64,000 nt of DNA, from the NCBI GenBank assembly GCA_017416915.1, contig JAFQAN010000005.1, positions 124,001 through 188,000 on the forward strand, read 5' to 3'. Both the position numbers and the translations under genes were made by a program. The DNA comes from Alistipes sp. (GTDB lineage Bacteria; Bacteroidota; Bacteroidia; Bacteroidales; Rikenellaceae). How positions within the stretch are numbered: the stretch's first letter is position 1; each line of letters starts with the position of its first letter. The notes beneath the pieces are model-generated. The model did not search any database. It worked only from the letters and a program-made list of their open reading frames with translations, and was not told the DNA's origin. Shown here one piece after another: positions 8,501 to 17,280 of the stretch.

Positions 8501-9054
8501 TCAATCTTCTGTATCTCGTGAGAGGTGCGGAAGCCGTCGAAGAAGTGAACGAAGGGTATGCGAGCCTTCAACGCTACGATATGCGCTACGCCAGCAAGGT
8601 CCATAACCTCCTGTACTGACGATGTTGCGAGCATAGCAAAACCTGTCTGGCGTACTGCCATAACATCCTGGTGGTCGCCAAATATTGAGAGTGCCTGAGC
8701 TGCAAGCGCACGTGCCGACACGTGGAATACGCCTGGGAGCAACTCGCCAGCAATCTTATACATATTGGGTACCATGAGCAATAAGCCCTGCGATGCTGTA
8801 AATGTCGAGGTCAGCGCACCACTCTGCAACGAGCCGTGTACGGCGCCCGCAGCACCTGCCTCAGACTGCATCTCGACAACCTTAACGGTGTCGCCAAAGA
8901 TGTTCTTTTTTCCCTGTGCCGACCACTCATCAACCAACTCTGCCATTGTCGATGAGGGTGTGATGGGATAGATGGCTGCCACCTCCGAGAACATATATGC
9001 GATATGAGCTGCGGCGTAGTTACCATCACAGGTAATAAATCTCTTCTCTGCCAT
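5536..9054 (-). CDS. nifJ: Pyruvate:ferredoxin (flavodoxin) oxidoreductase
   Basis: 1172 residues, the usual length of the single-chain homodimeric enzyme. It converts pyruvate and CoA to acetyl-CoA and CO2 and reduces ferredoxin, the main anaerobic route from glycolysis. N-terminal pyruvate-binding domain (YPITPSSTMAELVDEW near residue 30), then the middle domains, a two-cluster ferredoxin insert (CIQCNQCAYVCP near 691 and CTGCNNCVDVCP near 744), and a C-terminal TPP domain (CAGCGETPY near 811, GGDGWGYDIG, and CDCNYC near 940) whose Cys residues hold a third cluster. The start is the ATG giving MAEKRFITCDGNYAAAH, preceded by AAAGGAAAG. Upstream is a 140-nt structured leader and a good promoter. 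Downstream lies repeat copy G. Confidence 0.97.
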   Translation of the reverse strand: MAEKRFITCDGNYAAAHIAYMFSEVAAIYPITPSSTMAELVDEWSAQGKKNIFGDTVKVVEMQSEAGAAGAVHGSLQSGALTSTFTASQGLLLMVPNMYKIAGELLPGVFHVSARALAAQALSIFGDHQDVMAVRQTGFAMLATSSVQEVMDLAGVAHIVALKARIPFVHFFDGFRTSHEIQKIELIDEASLSAMFDREALKQFRQRALNPEHPVTRGTAQNPDIYFQTREASNKFYDAVPDMVAECMTEISKITGRQYKPFTYYGAKDAEQIIIAMGSITETIKECVDYLTAQGRKVGVITVHLYRPFSAKYLFDVLPKSVKRICVLDRTKEPGSNGEPLLLDVKDVFYDVESRPLIIGGRYGLSSKDTTPAQMLAVFDNLASATPKNHFTVGINDDVTMLSLPVGEEISMAKEGTFEALFFGLGSDGTVGANKNSIKIIGGSTDKYCQAYFSYDSKKSGGYTSSHLRFGDKPITSPYLVTTPDFVACHVPSYVEKYDVLKGLKRGGSFLLNSVNDAATTCATLPKHMKIYLAKNNINFYIINATKIAEELGLGSRTNTIMQAAFFKIADIIPIEKAVEEMKRAIYKSYGKKGEDIVNMNYAAVDAGCEAVVKVDVPAEWAAIECGEECHKVDMSLPKFVREVCEPIDALKGDLLPVSAFNGREDGTWDNGTAAYEKRGIATNVPEWKIENCIQCNQCAYVCPHAAIRPFLATDEQAAASGVEWKQGLGETKAYKFRIQVSPLDCTGCNNCVDVCPAKEKALVMRPLSEQMHEAQNWEKITKEVGYNEYVDKTKSVKNLQFAQPLFEFSGACAGCGETPYIKAITQLFGDRMMVANATGCTSIYSGSAPSTPYCTNATGQGPAWANSLFEDNAEFGLGMRIGVEKIRQGLEDVMTKAIAECNCCSEELKATMQEWIDARHLAARSKEVTERLLPMVEACDCNYCRTILEYKDWLVKKSQWIIGGDGWGYDIGFGGVDHVLASGEDVNILIVDTEVYSNTGGQSSKSTPVGAVAKFASAGKRIRKKDIGAIAMTYGYVYVAQVSIGASQTQLMQVLKEAEAYPGPSLIIAYAPCINHGIKGGMTRTQTVGKQAVACGYWHLWHYNPQLEAEGKNPFVMDSKEPDWSKFRDFLMKEVRYTSLQKAFPAEAEQLFEAAEENAKWRYNSYIARTK

Positions 9055-9091
9055 ATTCTTTCCTTTTAGATTATTGTTTCCAATCGTTGTT

Positions 9092-9139
9092 GTTGCGCCT
9101 TGTGAAATAGCCTCCCCAAAGGGGAGATTATGTCGCAAC
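9092..9139 (-). promoter_or_regulatory. Structured 5' leader of nifJ
   Basis: On the minus strand GTTGCG...CGCAAC (9092-9097 with 9134-9139) encloses CTCCCC/GGGGAG (9112-9117 with 9121-9126) with an AAA loop. It lies between the promoter near 9201 and the start codon at 9054. The ligand or role is unknown. Confidence 0.5.
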
Positions 9140-9200
9140 GTGAGTTTTGCGCAAAGTGTGCCAATGCAAATATAGCACCTTAAAATTGCAAAAACCGCTG

Positions 9201-9208
9201 CAAAGGTA
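9201..9208 (-). promoter_or_regulatory. -7 element for nifJ
   Basis: Minus strand TACCTTTG, an exact strong Bacteroidetes -7 element. The -33 element is weak. The predicted leader is about 140 nt. The stretch 9055-9512 holds this promoter, the leader hairpin, repeat copy H and the terminator at 9464, and no gene. Confidence 0.65.
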
Positions 9209-9350
9209 CATAATTCGAATGAAAAATCATAGAAATTTCGTTGTTAACTTTTTAACACTACGAAATGCTACTATTTAGGGCATTTAGAGGAGTGGTCAGA
9301 TTGTTCTTTTTCTCGCATCGGAGAGTGTGTAATCAAGGCGCGCACGACAC

Positions 9351-9436
9351 CTCGGGACGATGAGACCACAAGACCCTCTGAGTCCCAGCATACTCTGAGT
9401 CTCCTGAAAAACATAGTCGTTCTCAGTCGTTCTCAG
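9351..9436 (-). repeat. Modular intergenic repeat, degenerate copy H
   Basis: Read on the minus strand: two to three CTGAGAACGA 10-mers, then CTATGTTTTTC, then worn 8-bp units such as GGTCTTGT, GGTCTCAT and CGTCCCGA. No head stem remains. The order (10-mers, T-run, 8-mers) matches the tail of the full copies. Confidence 0.65.
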
Positions 9437-9463
9437 CGCCCCATCCTAACCACCTCTAAACAA

Positions 9464-9495
9464 AATCATCCCGAGCGGTGTTGCTCGGGATGATT
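9464..9495 (-). terminator. Terminator of the unknown lipoprotein gene
   Basis: Perfect 13-bp inverted repeat AATCATCCCGAGC (9464-9476) and 9483-9495 with a 6-nt loop, followed on the minus strand by TTTGTTT. It begins 18 bp after the stop codon of the gene at 9513. Confidence 0.85.
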
Positions 9496-9512
9496 CTATT
9501 TATATATGCTTG

Positions 9513-11174
9513 TTACTTAATAACCAACGACATAGGAACGGCAGTTGCCTCAGGACCCTTTGCCTTGTTGTAGTACTCCTTCAACTCCTCAATAGTGCCT
9601 GTGTCGAGTACGCTTGGTGTTACGGCACAACGTGCCACGCCACCCTCGACGCCATTTGCATCCTTAGCATAAGCGTAGAGGAATGCCTCCTCGTCCCAGT
9701 TGCATACGTGGAAGCAGTAAGGCTCTTCGAGGTTGAGCGTCTCCCAGTAACCGCTGAAGAACCATACGGCGCGCCAGTCGGGGTAGTTGTTAGCATCTAA
9801 GCCGCCCTGTGTACCTAATACAGCGTAAACCTCCGATGCGCCTTCGTAGTTCGACGTCTTACTTACGATAATAGCGCGACCTGCTGTTGCACCAGCGCTG
9901 CCAAAGACCTCGCCTGCCTCCTCGTCGCCCGAGAAGGTGCCGACAACCTCTATTGTGGGGTTAATGTCGCAAGGCAAAATCGTTGTAGCCAAATTATCGA
10001 AGCGGTGTACCTTGGCTACAAGACCTGTGCTTGCGCGCATAACGAAGATAGCACCCATCACCTCGGTCTGGGGAGGTATATTGCCCACGCCCATCGACTT
10101 GTCTCCCGAGAAGAATATAGGCGACTCCTTCAATACGAGTTCATTGGTTACCATTGAAGGATTATCCTTATACTTGATAAGCATAAGCTGGTACTGCTGC
10201 TCGAACTGGCTGTGTATCTGGCTTATCAGACTCGCCTCGTAATCCTCGTCGTAAGCGTCAGAAAATGCGATGGTTGGATAGTAGTAAAGCTCATCAGATG
10301 TAGCCTTAATATCAAACGTAAAGCCGTAGGCGGTAATCTTATTTGCAGTCATTGTGAACTGACCATCCTCGACGGGCGCCTCGCCAGTGGTAAACGATGT
10401 GGTGCTAACCTCCGACTTTACATACAGGTCGTCGCCATCGAACTCAACAGCTGCTGCAAGACAGATATATTCGGTTAGAGCTTCAAGATTTTCGTGGGTT
10501 ACCTTGCGATTGTTTTTCATAATCAGCTCCTCGCGTGCCTCCTCAGCGCTCTTTCCAGCAGCTGTGAGTGCCGCAACGGTATTGACGTAGTTCTCAGCAA
10601 TAATCTCCTCGGGACTCTTGTCCGACGACGTGAGTTCTACATAGGCCATCTGAGGCATCACACAGTGATACCAATTAACGTCTCGGTTAGAAGGCTCTAT
10701 GACCAACGTTACTTTGGTGTTCTCTACCGTAGTTTTGAAGTTAAAATTGCAGTCGATATACATAACTGCTGCGGTACGGAATGAACTCTTATGCAACTTT
10801 GATACAAGGGTGTTGTTCTGCTGTGTGAAGACCAAGAGGCTATAACCAGTGTTAATCTTCAAGCCTGTGATGACGTCGGTAACGTCGCCACGATGCGTGT
10901 AGTCGGCAAATGATACCTCCTCGCCAAGCGCTGCCACCAACTCAGCATCGGTGTCGTATGCAAGAGCCTTGCTATTCTCGCAAGCATATACCACGTAGTC
11001 AATGCTCTTGTCAGAGGGTTCTACACTGAAATTCACTGAGCTCTTATCTGAGCTGTTTACAGAGACCTTAAAGGTCAAATCGCTATTGCCTGGGGTCGGG
11101 TTCTTCTCCGAGCAAGCAACAAACATCATTGCTACTACTGCGAGCAACGACATCAACGAACTGAATCTTCTCAT
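9513..11174 (-). CDS. Large surface lipoprotein of unknown function
   Basis: 553 residues. The ATG gives MRRFSSLMSLLAVVAMMFVAC, a lipoprotein signal with Cys followed by SEKNPTP; an upstream in-frame Met would lack this. Residues about 30-115 (LTFKVSVNSSDKSSVNFSV ... SYLLVF-like spacing) and 125-215 look like two fibronectin-III-like beta domains that alternate 'psn'/'sdk' turns. A further domain follows residue 225 (QFTMTANKITAYGFTFDIKA). The C-terminal 150 residues are rich in Gly, Ala and Trp. Similar multi-domain lipoproteins are common on Bacteroidales surfaces, but I cannot assign a substrate. Its own promoter (11286-11316) gives a leader of about 105 nt, and a strong terminator follows, so it is monocistronic. 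Confidence 0.85.
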   Translation of the reverse strand: MRRFSSLMSLLAVVAMMFVACSEKNPTPGNSDLTFKVSVNSSDKSSVNFSVEPSDKSIDYVVYACENSKALAYDTDAELVAALGEEVSFADYTHRGDVTDVITGLKINTGYSLLVFTQQNNTLVSKLHKSSFRTAAVMYIDCNFNFKTTVENTKVTLVIEPSNRDVNWYHCVMPQMAYVELTSSDKSPEEIIAENYVNTVAALTAAGKSAEEAREELIMKNNRKVTHENLEALTEYICLAAAVEFDGDDLYVKSEVSTTSFTTGEAPVEDGQFTMTANKITAYGFTFDIKATSDELYYYPTIAFSDAYDEDYEASLISQIHSQFEQQYQLMLIKYKDNPSMVTNELVLKESPIFFSGDKSMGVGNIPPQTEVMGAIFVMRASTGLVAKVHRFDNLATTILPCDINPTIEVVGTFSGDEEAGEVFGSAGATAGRAIIVSKTSNYEGASEVYAVLGTQGGLDANNYPDWRAVWFFSGYWETLNLEEPYCFHVCNWDEEAFLYAYAKDANGVEGGVARCAVTPSVLDTGTIEELKEYYNKAKGPEATAVPMSLVIK

Positions 11175-11285
11175 ATCCAAATAATAGTTAAAAAATTTCG
11201 TTAATATTCTGTATATTAAGGGTTTGATATTGTAAAAAGCCCCTTGTTTCACAACTTTTTAAGTAGCTAAACAGCTATCAGTTTA

Positions 11286-11316
11286 CAAATATAGCATATA
11301 TTTGGTAAATGGCAAA
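11286..11316 (-). promoter_or_regulatory. Promoter for the unknown lipoprotein
   Basis: Minus strand TTTG (11313-11316), 19 bp, TATATTTG (11286-11293), a full match to the Bacteroidetes consensus. Confidence 0.8.
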
Positions 11317-11341
11317 ATGTTGGAAACATATTTTTTTTTTG

Positions 11342-11836
11342 CTTGGCGTTGCTTGGTGTGATAAGGGGTCGATTGCGTCCCCTAACAAAAAATGCCGTCA
11401 ATGGGACGTACGCCTTAGTACTACCCATCGACGGCATTTTTGCCGAGTGTAGCACTCGGCGCCCTTCTGACACCAAGCCCTTGTCGTGATAGCGGCGCAT
11501 CTGCGGCACCAAGCTCGTTCGTCTGAATGGGGATGTACGCCCAAGTACACCCCCATCCAGTCATCTTTCGGGATAGCACCACATCTAACCCCTTCTGACA
11601 AAAATTTATCTCGCTTGGGGGCGTGGTGATAGCGCACAGCCACGCACAGCCACGCACTACTGAGAACGCCTGAGAACGCCTGAGAACGCCTGTGTTTTTC
11701 AGCAGTCTCGTAGTCCCGTAGTCCCGTAGTCTTGTTGTCTCGTTGTCTCGTTGTCCCGTTGTCCCGTGGTCTTGTTGGCGCGCTTCCCAGTCTTTCTCAG
11801 TCTTTCTCAGTCATTCCCAGTCAATCGCGAGCCTAT
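11342..11836 (+). repeat. Modular intergenic repeat, copy A (two stem modules plus 8-bp array)
   Basis: Stem module A1: CTTGGTGT (11352-11359) pairs with ACACCAAG (11470-11477). Inside are AAGGGG/CCCTT, a long hairpin with GTAC-N6-GTAC tip, and a GCCGAGTG/CACTCGGC hairpin. Module A2 (about 11480-11605) carries a different inner hairpin. Then come CACGCACAGC spacers, three CTGAGAACGC 10-mers, a T-run, nine 8-bp units (11704-11775) and inverted 10-mers (CCCAGTCTTT type) to about 11826. It fills most of the gene-free 11175-12004 interval and ends towards the 3' end of guaA. Confidence 0.9.
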
Positions 11837-11910
11837 CAGCTATTCCCTGCCGTTCCAAGTCTGTCGTTTTCTGCACCCCTGTAACACTCCTGCCCGACAG
11901 CGCACAAAAT

Positions 11911-11959
11911 AGGAGACCTAAGGCTGTGCGACTACTCGACTACTATCCTCAGGTCTCCT
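11911..11959 (-). terminator. Probable guaA terminator region
   Basis: AGGAGACCTAAGG (11911-11923) and CCTCAGGTCTCCT (11947-11959) pair with one mismatch around a 23-nt loop. Nearer to guaA, AGGGGC (11971-11976) pairs with GCCCCCT (11984-11990). T-runs are short, so this is a moderate call. Confidence 0.5.
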
Positions 11960-12004
11960 GCTTTTAGCTTAGGGGCGGTTATTGCCCCCTATCACCCTAA
12001 ATTG

Positions 12005-13534
12005 CTACTCCCACTCAATCGTGGCGGGTGGCTTCGACGAGATGTCATAGACTACTCGGTTTACGCCACGCACCTTATTTATAATCTCATTCGACAGACG
12101 CGCCAATATCTCGTAGGGTATATGTACCCAGTCGGCAGTCATACCATCCGTAGATGTTACGGCGCGCAGTGCCACGCAACGCTCGTATGTGCGCTCATCG
12201 CCCATAACGCCCACCGACTGCACGGGGAGCAGTATCGCTCCTGCCTGCCAAATCTTATCGTACCAGCCCGTCTCGCGAAGGATGTCGATATATATCTTAT
12301 CGACGTTCTGCAATATCTCGACCTTCTCGCGTGTGATGTCGCCCAAGATGCGTATTGCAAGACCTGGACCAGGGAAGGGATGACGGCCGATAAGGCGCTC
12401 CGACATACCCATTGAGCGTCCTACGCGGCGCACCTCGTCCTTGAAGAGTAGGCGCAGGGGCTCAACAACCTTCAAGCCCATCTTCTCGGGCAGACCACCC
12501 ACGTTGTGGTGCGACTTGATAACTACGGCGGTGCCGTTCACCTGTGCCGACTCCACTACATCGGGATATATAGTACCCTGACCGAGCCACTTTACGCCAT
12601 CGAGCTTCTTTGCCTCCGCCTCGAAGACCTCGACAAAGTCTCTACCTATAATCTTACGCTTGGTCTCGGGGTCGCTGACACCCGCCAAGTCGCCGAGGAA
12701 CTTATCCGACGCATCTACACCCTTGACGTTGAGACCCATGCCGCGGTACGACTCCAATACCTCCTCAAACTCGTTCTTGCGCAGCAAGCCCGAATCTACG
12801 AATATGCAGTATAGGTTCTCGCCAATGGCCTTGTGCAGCAATACGGCGGCAACCGACGAATCGACACCTCCCGATAGACCGAGTACCACACGGTCATCGC
12901 CGAGCTTGGCTTTAAGCTCTGCCACGGTACTCTCCACAAAGCTGTCTGCCGTCCACGACTGCGAGCAGCCGCAGATGCCAACAACGAAGTTTTCGAGCAT
13001 CTGCTTGCCCTCCTCCGAGTGATATACCTCGGGGTGGAATTGTATGCCCCACGTCTGCTCATCGGCGATGCGATATGCAGCTACTGCGACATCCTCCGTA
13101 GAGGCGATAATATGGTAGTTGTCGGGTATTGTCGTTATAGTGTCGCCGTGCGACATCCACACCTGCGACTCGGGGCTGAGACCCTTCATCAGCGGGTCGT
13201 CGCCCTTGACCACCTGCATACGTGCGCGGCCATACTCTCTGCTGGGCGACGCCTCAACCTTGCCGCCGAAGAAGTGGGCGAGGTATTGTGCGCCGTAGCA
13301 TACGCCGAGCAAAGGCAGCTTGCCCTTGATGGCGTCGAGGACGATGCGCGGCGCCTCAGCGTCGCGTACCGAGCGCGGTGACCCCGACATCACAACACCT
13401 CGTACCGAGGCATCGAGGGCGGGGACGTTGTTGAACGGGTGTATCTCGCAATATACCTGCATCTCGCGAATACGTCGTGCGATAAGCTGTGTGTACTGCG
13501 ACCCGAAGTCGATGATTAATATCTTCTCTGTCAT
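12005..13534 (-). CDS. guaA: GMP synthase (glutamine-hydrolysing)
   Basis: 509 residues. It aminates XMP to GMP using glutamine and ATP. The N-terminal class I amidotransferase domain shows the nucleophile in GVCYGAQ (Cys79) and the HPE pair at residues 167-169. The PP-loop LSGGVDSS at 220-227 binds ATP. The C-terminal dimerisation/XMP-binding part ends [17 protein letters not shown], the family's normal C-terminus. It lies 27 bp downstream of guaB on the same strand, so the two last steps of guanine nucleotide synthesis form one transcription unit. Confidence 0.98.
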   Translation of the reverse strand: MTEKILIIDFGSQYTQLIARRIREMQVYCEIHPFNNVPALDASVRGVVMSGSPRSVRDAEAPRIVLDAIKGKLPLLGVCYGAQYLAHFFGGKVEASPSREYGRARMQVVKGDDPLMKGLSPESQVWMSHGDTITTIPDNYHIIASTEDVAVAAYRIADEQTWGIQFHPEVYHSEEGKQMLENFVVGICGCSQSWTADSFVESTVAELKAKLGDDRVVLGLSGGVDSSVAAVLLHKAIGENLYCIFVDSGLLRKNEFEEVLESYRGMGLNVKGVDASDKFLGDLAGVSDPETKRKIIGRDFVEVFEAEAKKLDGVKWLGQGTIYPDVVESAQVNGTAVVIKSHHNVGGLPEKMGLKVVEPLRLLFKDEVRRVGRSMGMSERLIGRHPFPGPGLAIRILGDITREKVEILQNVDKIYIDILRETGWYDKIWQAGAILLPVQSVGVMGDERTYERCVALRAVTSTDGMTADWVHIPYEILARLSNEIINKVRGVNRVVYDISSKPPATIEWE

Positions 13535-13561
13535 AATCTTGCCTTGTTGTTGGGAAGACGC

Positions 13562-15037
13562 CTACTCGCCACGTGAGTAGTTCGGCGTCTCGCTCGTGAT
13601 GGTAATGTCGTGGGGGTGGTTCTCTGTAACGCCACTCGACGTGATACGGATGAAACGTGCCGTCTGCAACGTCTCGATGTCCTTAGCGCCGCAGTAGCCC
13701 ATACCAGCGCGGATGCCACCTACGAGTTGATATACCGTCTCCGAGAGCTTACCTTTGAATGGTACACGACCTACAATGCCCTCGGGTACGAGCTTCATAA
13801 TGTTGCCCTCCGACCCCTTCTGGAAGTAGCGGTCTGCCGAGCCTGCCTTCATAGCGTCAATAGAGCCCATACCGCGGTATGCCTTAAACTTACGGCCGTT
13901 GTAGATGATGGTCTCGCCAGGCGACTCCTCGACACCTGCAAACATCGAGCCTACCATAACGCAGTTGCCACCAGCTGCCAACGCCTTGACAATATCGCCC
14001 GAGTAGCGCAAGCCACCGTCTGCGATGATAGGTACACCCGCCTTCTTTGCCTCTGTTGAGGCGTCGTATATCGCCGATAGCTGCGGAACACCTACGCCAG
14101 CGATGATACGTGTAGTACATATTGAGCCAGGACCGATACCTACCTTGATGCCGTCAGCGCCATTCTCGATGAGGTACTTTGCTGCCTCGGCGGTTGCGAT
14201 GTTGCCTACGACAACGTCCAACGACGGGTATGTCTGCTTGATTTGGCGCAACAGCCCCACAACACCCTTGGTATGGCCGTGTGCCGAGTCCAATACTACG
14301 GCATCCACCTCCTCGGCGACCAGTGCAGCAACGCGATCCATAGCATCGGGCGTGATGCCTATGCCCGCAGCCACTCTAAGGCGACCCTTGGCATCCTTGC
14401 AGGCGTTGGGGTTATCTTTGAGCTTGGTGATGTCGCGATAGGTGATAAGACCTACCAACTTGCCATTATCGTCCACCACGGGGAGCTTCTCAATCTTGTT
14501 GGCGAGGAGTACCTCGGCAGCGCTTTTGAGGTCGGTCTCGTGGGTGGTAACGATGTTGTCCTTGGTCATCACCTCCTCGATTTTACGCTCCATATCACTC
14601 TGGAAGCGCAAATCGCGGTTGGTTACGATGCCTATGAGCATACCCTTGTCATCGACTACGGGAATACCACCAATCTTGTTCTCCTGCATAAGTTGCAGGG
14701 CATCGCCCACGGTGTTGTCTTTGAGAATCGTTACGGGGTCATAAATCATACCGCTCTCGGCGCGTTTTACGCGGCGTACGTGTGCCGCTTGGGCTGCTAT
14801 CGACATATTCTTGTGGATAACGCCGATACCACCCTCACGTGCTAAGGCGATAGCCAACGTTGCCTCAGTAACGGTGTCCATAGCAGCAGACACAATGGGT
14901 ATGTTGAGTTGGATGTTTCGAGAGAATCGACCTACTGTCGATACCTCGCGAGGAAGAACCTCAGAATAGGCAGGTACGAGCAACACATCATCAAATGTGA
15001 GACCTGTTGTTTGTACCCTTTCATCGATAAAAGACAT
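13562..15037 (-). CDS. guaB: IMP dehydrogenase
   Basis: 491 residues. It oxidises IMP to XMP with NAD+, the entry to guanine nucleotides. The barrel starts with LTFDDVLLVPAYSEV. A pair of CBS domains occupies about residues 95-205 (IPVVDDKGMLIGIVTNRDL and LPVVDDNGKLVGLITYRDI). The catalytic loop GPGSICTTR holds Cys307. The start is the ATG giving MSFIDERVQTTGL; the longer frame would add 21 residues that run into the promoter. It is first in the guaB-guaA operon. Confidence 0.98.
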   Translation of the reverse strand: MSFIDERVQTTGLTFDDVLLVPAYSEVLPREVSTVGRFSRNIQLNIPIVSAAMDTVTEATLAIALAREGGIGVIHKNMSIAAQAAHVRRVKRAESGMIYDPVTILKDNTVGDALQLMQENKIGGIPVVDDKGMLIGIVTNRDLRFQSDMERKIEEVMTKDNIVTTHETDLKSAAEVLLANKIEKLPVVDDNGKLVGLITYRDITKLKDNPNACKDAKGRLRVAAGIGITPDAMDRVAALVAEEVDAVVLDSAHGHTKGVVGLLRQIKQTYPSLDVVVGNIATAEAAKYLIENGADGIKVGIGPGSICTTRIIAGVGVPQLSAIYDASTEAKKAGVPIIADGGLRYSGDIVKALAAGGNCVMVGSMFAGVEESPGETIIYNGRKFKAYRGMGSIDAMKAGSADRYFQKGSEGNIMKLVPEGIVGRVPFKGKLSETVYQLVGGIRAGMGYCGAKDIETLQTARFIRITSSGVTENHPHDITITSETPNYSRGE

Positions 15038-15069
15038 AGCAATCAGGTTTATTTGTATTATGTTGCTCA

Positions 15070-15100
15070 CAAAAGTAAGCAAAATTTTTGACGTGCGCAA
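15070..15100 (-). promoter_or_regulatory. Promoter for guaB-guaA
   Basis: Minus strand TTG (15098-15100), 20 bp, TACTTTTG (15070-15077), 33 bp before the guaB start. The upstream B12 operon has no obvious terminator between btuB and this promoter. Confidence 0.7.
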
Positions 15101-15199
15101 CCTCGCGTCGCCATTTTTTCAACAAATTTTCATAAAGCTGAGAGCGTCGCTCGTCGATAATCTTTCGCGCGCTCGTGTAAGACGTTGAAAATAAGTCTT

Positions 15200-17278
15200 T
15201 TATTTTCCGATATTCCACTTCGGCGTTATCGACAAAAATAGTTCGAAGTTGATGCCTGGCATAGGGCGCGACAGCACCGAAAGATACTCCTCGTCGAAGA
15301 GGTTGTTTATGGCCAAGCGCAACGACAGGTCTGCCCATTTGGGCGCAAAGCGTTTTTCGAGCGATATGTTGCTCATAAAGTAGGTGGGTAGCTTGCCCGA
15401 TAGCGATAGGTCGCCCGACGACATAGTATATCGCTCCGAGTAGTAGCACCACTTGTAGTTAAATGCCCACGTGCGCCAGCCGAGGCGTCCATTTACCGTC
15501 GCCGAAAGCTCGGGAACGTAGGGTAGCTGCTTGCCTACCGACTTGTCGGCGGGCGACATTGGCTCGCCCTCGTTTATCGACGGTGTCCACGAGAAGTTGC
15601 CGTCGAGGTCCAACTGCCAGTCGCGGGCGAGTGCTACGCTGAGGTTTGCTTTAAGCTCGATGCCGTAAGCGTGAACATCTTTAATATTGCGCGGCGAGAA
15701 GAAGCCTTTGGCTGTGGGTAGCCACAGTATCCAGTCGCTTATGTGTGAGTCGAACCACGTCGCTGAGCCCTCCAAGCGATATACACCCTCTCTGCCTACG
15801 GCAAACGAGAGTCCAGCGTCGTATGTCCAGCCGCTCTCCTTGCGTAGGTCGGGGTTGCCGCCTGGCAGAAAGTATAGGTCGTTGAGCGTCGGGAAGCGGA
15901 AGTTGCGCGATACGGAGGCCTTGGCAACGATATTGCCGCGCTCCGATATCACCCCATCGACAAATAGGGCGGGGATAATCGGCGTCCACTCCTTGCCAAA
16001 TAGCTCCTCGCGTAGCACTAATGAGACGCCGAGACGCTCTATTGGACGCCACTTTGCCGAGACGCTACCTGCAAGCTCGATACGTGCCTGTTTATAGCCC
16101 ACAATGCCCTTGTTGCCATCTTGGAGGATTATGTTTTTGTCGCGGCTCTCGACGAAGTGTTGATGTGCTGCGAGTGAGGCTGTGAAGAGCCACTTGTTGC
16201 CAATGTAGTACTCGCCATCGGCACTGGCATAGAGCGTGTTAATCTTGCTGCGTGAGCGCGTCATCGTAGTCATTATGCCGTTGCCAGGGTCTCTCTTATA
16301 GTCGTACGCCATCCAGGTATGTATGTAGCCGCCACGTGCCGCAATTTTGTAGTTGTTGCGCAGATGGTCCCACGACAGCACCGCACGTAGTGTCTGCTCG
16401 CGTTGTCGGTTGTCGAAGTCGCGCTCGTCGGAGAAGTCGGTAGTGAGCATCGCTAACTCGCGATTGGAGTTTATATACCACGCGTTGAGACCCAGTCGGT
16501 CATTGTTTTTGAGCGTGTAGTATAGCTCTTGTAGCAGGTGAAAATCGCGGTACGCTCCACTGCGGTTACGCTCCTCGGGGTAGTACTGCGAGACGATGTT
16601 CATCTGCTCATCATAGACGTTTATCTTCTTATCGTAGTTGGTGTATTTGTAGTTGTTTGACGAGGTGGCAAGCGAGGCACGTGTCGATACTTGCCAGCGG
16701 TCGTTGCCATAGCCCAGGCGCAGAAACTCGTCGAAGGTCCAAAACGAGCCTACGCCTTGAACGTATTGTAGCTCGAAGCCGCTGTTTGATGCCGAGCGGC
16801 TCTCTAACTTCACGGCGCCACCCAAGCCTCCGCCCGTCTCCGTCACGGACGAGGTGCCGTGCAGCAGCGATGCCCCGTCAATAAAGTAGGATGGTATCAT
16901 CGAGAAGTCGGTCATACCGAGCATCGGGTTGTTGATGCGCATACCGTTCCACGTTACCTGCGTATGCGAGGGCGATGTGCCGCGAAATGCCACCGTCGAG
17001 AGTGTTGCACGACCGTAACTCTTGACAAATATCGACGAGTTGAAACTCAGCACGTCTGCCATCGAGAGGGCGATACTCTCTTTGAGTGCCAACGAGTCGA
17101 ACGTGGTCTGTTGCACGCCAATCTCCTTTATGGGACGCTGTCCCACCACCGATACGCCCTCAATATCTACGAAGTGTTCGCCGTCGCGGTAGCTGTAAGC
17201 ACGTTGCCCCTCCTGCGCACTAAGTTGTGGGCAGTATAACACTATGCCAAGTAGCAGTATGGCGGTCAGGCGTCGCAT
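15200..17278 (-). CDS. btuB: TonB-dependent receptor of a cobalamin uptake operon (BtuB-like)
   Basis: 692 residues with signal peptide (MRRLTAILLLGIVLYCPQLS, cleavage before QEGQR). The plug domain follows (IEGVSVVGQRPIKEIGVQQT ... SMADVLSFNSSIFVKSYG). The barrel ends in aromatic-terminated strands (final residues SITPKWNIGK). The compact size and the pattern FRGTSPSHTQVTWNGMRIN fit the BtuB-type family rather than SusC. Its place as last gene of an operon with a BtuG-like lipoprotein and a cobalamin riboswitch makes B12 or a related corrinoid the substrate by inference. There are only 2 bp between it and the upstream btuG-like gene. Confidence 0.88.
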   Translation of the reverse strand: MRRLTAILLLGIVLYCPQLSAQEGQRAYSYRDGEHFVDIEGVSVVGQRPIKEIGVQQTTFDSLALKESIALSMADVLSFNSSIFVKSYGRATLSTVAFRGTSPSHTQVTWNGMRINNPMLGMTDFSMIPSYFIDGASLLHGTSSVTETGGGLGGAVKLESRSASNSGFELQYVQGVGSFWTFDEFLRLGYGNDRWQVSTRASLATSSNNYKYTNYDKKINVYDEQMNIVSQYYPEERNRSGAYRDFHLLQELYYTLKNNDRLGLNAWYINSNRELAMLTTDFSDERDFDNRQREQTLRAVLSWDHLRNNYKIAARGGYIHTWMAYDYKRDPGNGIMTTMTRSRSKINTLYASADGEYYIGNKWLFTASLAAHQHFVESRDKNIILQDGNKGIVGYKQARIELAGSVSAKWRPIERLGVSLVLREELFGKEWTPIIPALFVDGVISERGNIVAKASVSRNFRFPTLNDLYFLPGGNPDLRKESGWTYDAGLSFAVGREGVYRLEGSATWFDSHISDWILWLPTAKGFFSPRNIKDVHAYGIELKANLSVALARDWQLDLDGNFSWTPSINEGEPMSPADKSVGKQLPYVPELSATVNGRLGWRTWAFNYKWCYYSERYTMSSGDLSLSGKLPTYFMSNISLEKRFAPKWADLSLRLAINNLFDEEYLSVLSRPMPGINFELFLSITPKWNIGK

Positions 17279-17280
17279 CT

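Noticed and set aside
11267..11657. Three overlapping minus-strand frames over repeat copy A
   Set aside because: They lie wholly in the hairpin and spacer modules, and matching frames are broken in other copies.
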